This document shows positions 60,011-64,000 of a DNA stretch of 64,000 bases, in pieces. The stretch lies in contig CM073590.1 in NCBI GenBank assembly GCA_037074705.1, positions 95,720,947 through 95,784,946 of the forward strand, given 5' to 3'. Below the pieces are notes generated by a model. It was not told the origin of the DNA, ran no database searches, and saw only the letters and a program-made list of their open reading frames with translations. This stretch comes from Zhengitettix transpicula. Lineage: Eukaryota > Arthropoda > Insecta > Orthoptera > Tetrigidae. Position 1 is the first letter of the stretch; each line of letters begins with the position of its first letter. The position numbers were made by a program, and so were the translations under genes.

Positions 60011-61683
60011 CTCTTCATTGCGGCTTTTTCTGTTTTTTAAATCTACGTTTGCCCCTTTATTATTTTATTTCTGGTTTTATGTTAAGATTTGGTGCCGACT
60101 TATAATGAAAATTGTCGCGTTGATGGAGCAAAGCTCATGTATAACATTAAGCTGACACCTTTGCAAACACTCCTCCTTATTTATGTATCATCATGAAATG
60201 TTAATAGAGATTAAAGTCGTATAAGTCGTGACTGTCCAGAAATTCGTCAGGATAGTACATAATCAGTAGTAAACTTCAAGGGTGTAATTCTAGCTTTATA
60301 TGAGGACTCTCATGTAGTTCTATCAACTGTTCGTTTAACTTCACCATACTTCGGAGTAATGAGGCACCTCGCTCCCACCATAACCTTTCATTGAAAGCTT
60401 AGATACCAATGAAAGTTTTTTTTACAGAGTTCTGAACTGCTCGGTTACCTTTCTTTGTTTACAAAATGAATAAATAGTAGTTTACAAGAGAACTTCTTAA
60501 AATGTAAATTTTTTGTTATATTTTCTGTTTGCATTTACGAGCTACTATTTACTTTCTGTGACTGAACAGTCTGGTTCAATATTTGATTCTTGGTTGTAAT
60601 TCAAGTTCTACATTATCCCAGTTCAGTACGATCCTTCACCATAGTTCTGGGCTTTTATTAATGAAATCACAAATCTCATTACCGTGTACTACTAAACATC
60701 TGGAGAAATCTTAAAACATTTAGTTGCCCACGATCTTCCAGAGTAGTAGCTTATATTTCACCAATGTGCTTCGGTTTTGAATTCTCAAAATAGTACTTTG
60801 ATTGCTTGTAGTAACCCATTATTAATATGCTTATATCTTACAAGTCCGAGAGCTTGTTCTAAAAATTTAGCTAACCATATTTAGTTCATCACCATTTTAA
60901 AAAATCAATATTTCCCTCTTGCCTTCAAATCGTTGATACCTTGAGACCACCTTTCACGTCCTACGAAATTCTTCACATTCATATGCCTGATCCAGCCCAA
61001 TTTCCTCCGTTGAAATATCGTTTGACCTTATTTTCCTAGAAAATCTTCATTTTCTTTCTCAAATATCAGCTTACAAAACTTTGAATGTATTTTCCTTCAT
61101 TTTATCAGAGTATCGTGCAAAACTCCAGTCAAGACAGAGTTTTAACAATTTGGGGTTTATTTTGCATCTTAACTATATTTTATTATTAAAATTCGTATGT
61201 GTCATGGGTATCCGTACCATGATTTATTTGGTTACCAGACTTATTAAATACCTTAAGTGCCTGACAGTTTCTAATTCTAGGTTGTCAACTTTGAATTTTT
61301 GAGTCTCTGCTTAATGTCAGATTATCTCGTGTATCTTCTTTCCATCATTATATCAGATCGTCTTTATATACCTTTTCTTCGAAATCTTCAATGTCTTGTA
61401 ACGCTTATTTCTCCATGGATTCAGGGTACAACTTCGGGGTTGATTTTTAGTAACTTGCAGATTACAAATAAGGGTCATTAAAATAAATTGATTGGCATAA
61501 TTGGGAAATTGCAGAGTTTTATGGACCGATTTTCTTGTTTTTGTTTTAAAACCTCTATTCTAGTTCCGGACAAATTTCAAGAATTTCACGAAATAAGAGA
61601 ACGAGTGACTGGTAGTAAACTATAAAATCTAAATAAAGGTTCCGATAAGCTGTCACACCTAGACGTACGGCAATACTTGTCTG
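60011..61683. other. Non-coding sequence
   Basis: No supported gene; the frames 61081-61302 and 61299-61481 show no motif. Confidence 0.4.
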
Positions 61684-61820
61684 CTGATCTCATTGAAACA
61701 ATCTGCCAGTTGCCTCCTAAATTTTTCGAGGCATGGGGACGGAAATGTTCAGTTCCCACAGCAAAACTCTATCTTCATCTATCGGAAGGGCAAGAACCCG
61801 ACCTTATGCAAGTTTCTCTA
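61684..61820 (+). repeat. Dispersed repeat family, head fragment F
   Basis: CAGTTGCCTCCTAAATTTTT, CGAGGCATGGGGACGGAA and ATCGGAAGGGCAAGAACCC follow the order seen at 40266-40350 and 59731-59820. The GAATGCCGGG core is absent. Confidence 0.55.
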
Positions 61821-64000
61821 TGCTTCACTTTGAAAAATAGCCTAAGTATCATATTTGAAATTTACGTAAATGACTAATTAGTGAATTATGGGTCGCCTGT
61901 TAGTTATACAAAACGTTTAAAATAGACCAAATGTCGAGACAAATCATGAAAACCATTAAAATGTCTACGGTACATCAATATATAATTCCAAAATATATTA
62001 CGACTTATATGTAGTAATACGTACAAGTTTTAAGAGCTCTTGTGAGAACCATGTGGGAAAAAGAGTAATTACGTCTAATTTTTCAATAAATCTCCATAAT
62101 GTAATTGTATACAATAAAGTCCCCTTATGGAGTTTTTTTTTATTATTTAATGTAAACGGTTTAAGTCAAAATTTGCTCCTGTATTTTGTTGGCTTCTGTT
62201 TCCGAGGAGAAAAGAGTTATTTCCGCCTGTAGATGGCTATAAAACTCTACCAGTCGAGCTCTGCTGATTCGATATCTTTACTGCCCATCACTACCATTTC
62301 CGATATACGAATTGCCCGTCTCGTCTCCGGCAATCGACTGGCTGATTGTTCCAGCGCTCTCTTGTAAAGCCGACCGGTTAAGCCTCGGACGAAATCGTGA
62401 AATCCCGACAGTCAACGTATTAAATTACGCTAAACACTTCTTCAATACATATCAATAATCGACACGTAAATGATTGCGGGTAACCACTTGGTGAAGAAAA
62501 TATCCAGTGTTCCTTTGCCTGTAGTAGAAAAATTATCAGCGGAAGAAGAAATAATCCTACGTTTCGAAAAGTATGAAACTCTTTGTATTTAATGAAAAGT
62601 GTTGAGATTCAGAACTAGGCAGACGAGTTTGAACACTCCTAAATAAAATAAAGCTCCAAAATGCAGCGTATTTCAGAGTCTACTATCGAGTCCTCCATGT
62701 CTGACTTAAGAATTTACAACATGCTGCTAAATTTATTGGCAGCAAGTCCTAGGCTTGATTCAGGCGCAAAGACCTCGATGGCCGACTCACCTATGCTTAG
62801 TCTTGTCTGACAGGTTCGTCAGGAAGACAGAAATACTCGCGACGTTTCCAAGATTACAACTACCCTTGCTTGCTTAGTTACAATATATATATACACACGC
62901 AATCATGCTTCGTCCCATTTGAGTCAGAAGTCCTAAAAAATTACAATTACTCTTCGTTGGCGGAGACAGACTGAACTAACTGCACAAGCACGCAAACAGT
63001 TATAACTTTCTTGAACACTTGTGTCAACAACGGGATTCTGAGCCTCAAAGAATCTGCCAGCAGAAAATTTGCATGAAAAACTATGTACCAATAAAGTTTT
63101 TCTTAACTGGATACATAAAAACGAATGAGATCTCGTATGCGACGTTACAAAAGGCAGATTTATAATTAATTATTGTATAACCTTTCATTAATATTTAAGC
63201 ATAAAACCGTTTTATGACTATCTAATTCTTCTACCAAAAGCTAGACTAATTTGTATTTGTGATTAACGTGGCTGTCAGAGCTGACGAATGATGTTCAAAT
63301 ACTTGCTAAATAGATACTAAGAAACTTCCATTTTGTTAAGATCGATTTTACACGCCTTATTGCGATATACAGTTATTGCCGTCTAGACCATGAATTCGGA
63401 ACATTTTATGTAATTAATTATCTAGGTTACATGTCTAAAATCTTCAACTCTCATGCCTCCGAAATTGTGAAAAATTTCGATATTGTATTCTTTGTTATAT
63501 TTAAAGTTATGGTTATGCGTTTAATTACATAAGCTCGAAAGCTTGACGACATGCAATTGTGAATTAAGACGGAAAATTCTCGACATAATCGGGAAACTCC
63601 GTCAAGTATTTTCCATCGTACTTTATAAATATATATACTTTTTAATATCGAGCCTTAGAGCAAGCTCCGTCTATTGAAAAGACTAAACTTTGTGTTAATT
63701 TATACCAAATAAGTAAAGCAGAAATAAATAATGAAGCATTGAGTAGAATGTTCATTGGTGACGTAAGAGTAAATGAGAAAACGATAACTTCACTAAAAAT
63801 TGTGTACATACTTTCTTCAATTAATTATTGGCATAATTATGGATTTACTTTTGTAAGTGATGAGAAAAAGGTGCCGATGAATTGCGACCTGTAACGTGAA
63901 ACTTCATGGAATGGATAGATCTGTTACAAGGCGTGATGGTTGTCTGATAAACGGCAATGAGTGAATGTTTACAGAAACTGAGTGAACACGTCAGTTATGG
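61821..64000. other. Non-coding sequence
   Basis: A short AT tract lies at about 62882-62894, preceded by GTTACA, which could be another decayed LTR end, but no matching start was found. A moderately GC-rich patch at about 62220-62400 has no open frame. Nothing else is supported to the window end. Confidence 0.35.

Overview
The window is gene-poor, AT-rich, animal nuclear DNA. It is most likely from a hemimetabolous insect with a large genome, such as a cockroach or orthopteroid. That placement is an inference from arthropod-type promoter signals (a TCAGTT initiator and a TATA box), Jockey-clade retrotransposon relics, gypsy-like LTRs inserted in (TA)n tracts, Helitrons ending in CTAG, a GTF2IRD2/ZBED5-like hAT relic, and the near absence of long open frames. 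No rRNA gene, intact tRNA gene or complete protein gene is present.

Host-gene signal is confined to two GC-rich islands on the + strand. At 40.8-41.0 kb a TCAGTT initiator is followed by a short ATG-started frame that stops exactly at CAG|GT. At 51.2-51.6 kb a TATA box is followed by a GC-rich open frame that also stops at CAG|GT. Both frames end in phase 0, so they could be alternative first exons of one gene whose later exons lie beyond 64000. I do not recognise the protein. Two short GC-rich, homeodomain-site-bearing stretches (20.86-21.01 kb and 57.34-57.50 kb) look like possible enhancers.

The rest is mobile DNA and its debris. 0.98-4.3 kb: Helitron-like element with a ~281 bp tandem array of alternating A/B monomers and a second internal 5' end. 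4.3-7.7 kb: solo LTRs in (TA)n tracts. 11.1-12.2 kb: broken hAT transposase with its right terminal repeat. 14.7-18.7 kb: second Helitron, interrupted by a three-copy repeat block. 19.4-20.2 kb: DNA element with ~170 bp inverted repeats. 21.3-21.7 kb: C-terminal relic of a non-LTR reverse transcriptase. 23.9-26.0 kb: two adjacent solo LTRs, one with a tandemly repeated tRNA-Lys-type primer-binding-site motif. 28.4-31.4 kb: palindromic elements and a long LTR. 31.6-32.7 kb: PIF/Harbinger-like element with TTA target duplication. 33.8-39.0 kb: two Jockey relics and two more LTRs. 40.0-40.6, 48.3-49.4 and 58.9-61.8 kb: an unclassified dispersed repeat family. 44.9-47.2 kb: a hairpin, a tRNA-like SINE head, an LTR fragment and a foldback element.

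The most coherent unusual system is the LTR family. About ten TGTAAT...ATTACA elements all sit inside (AT)n microsatellites, four of them as two back-to-back pairs. Six carry a conserved splice-donor-like motif at the same internal place, and one has a PBS-like sequence repeated 3-4 times. A second theme is a set of palindromic repeats whose arms or loops carry GAAACGT cores reminiscent of the hammerhead-type tails of Penelope-like elements. All functional assignments come from reading motifs by eye; no database search was run.
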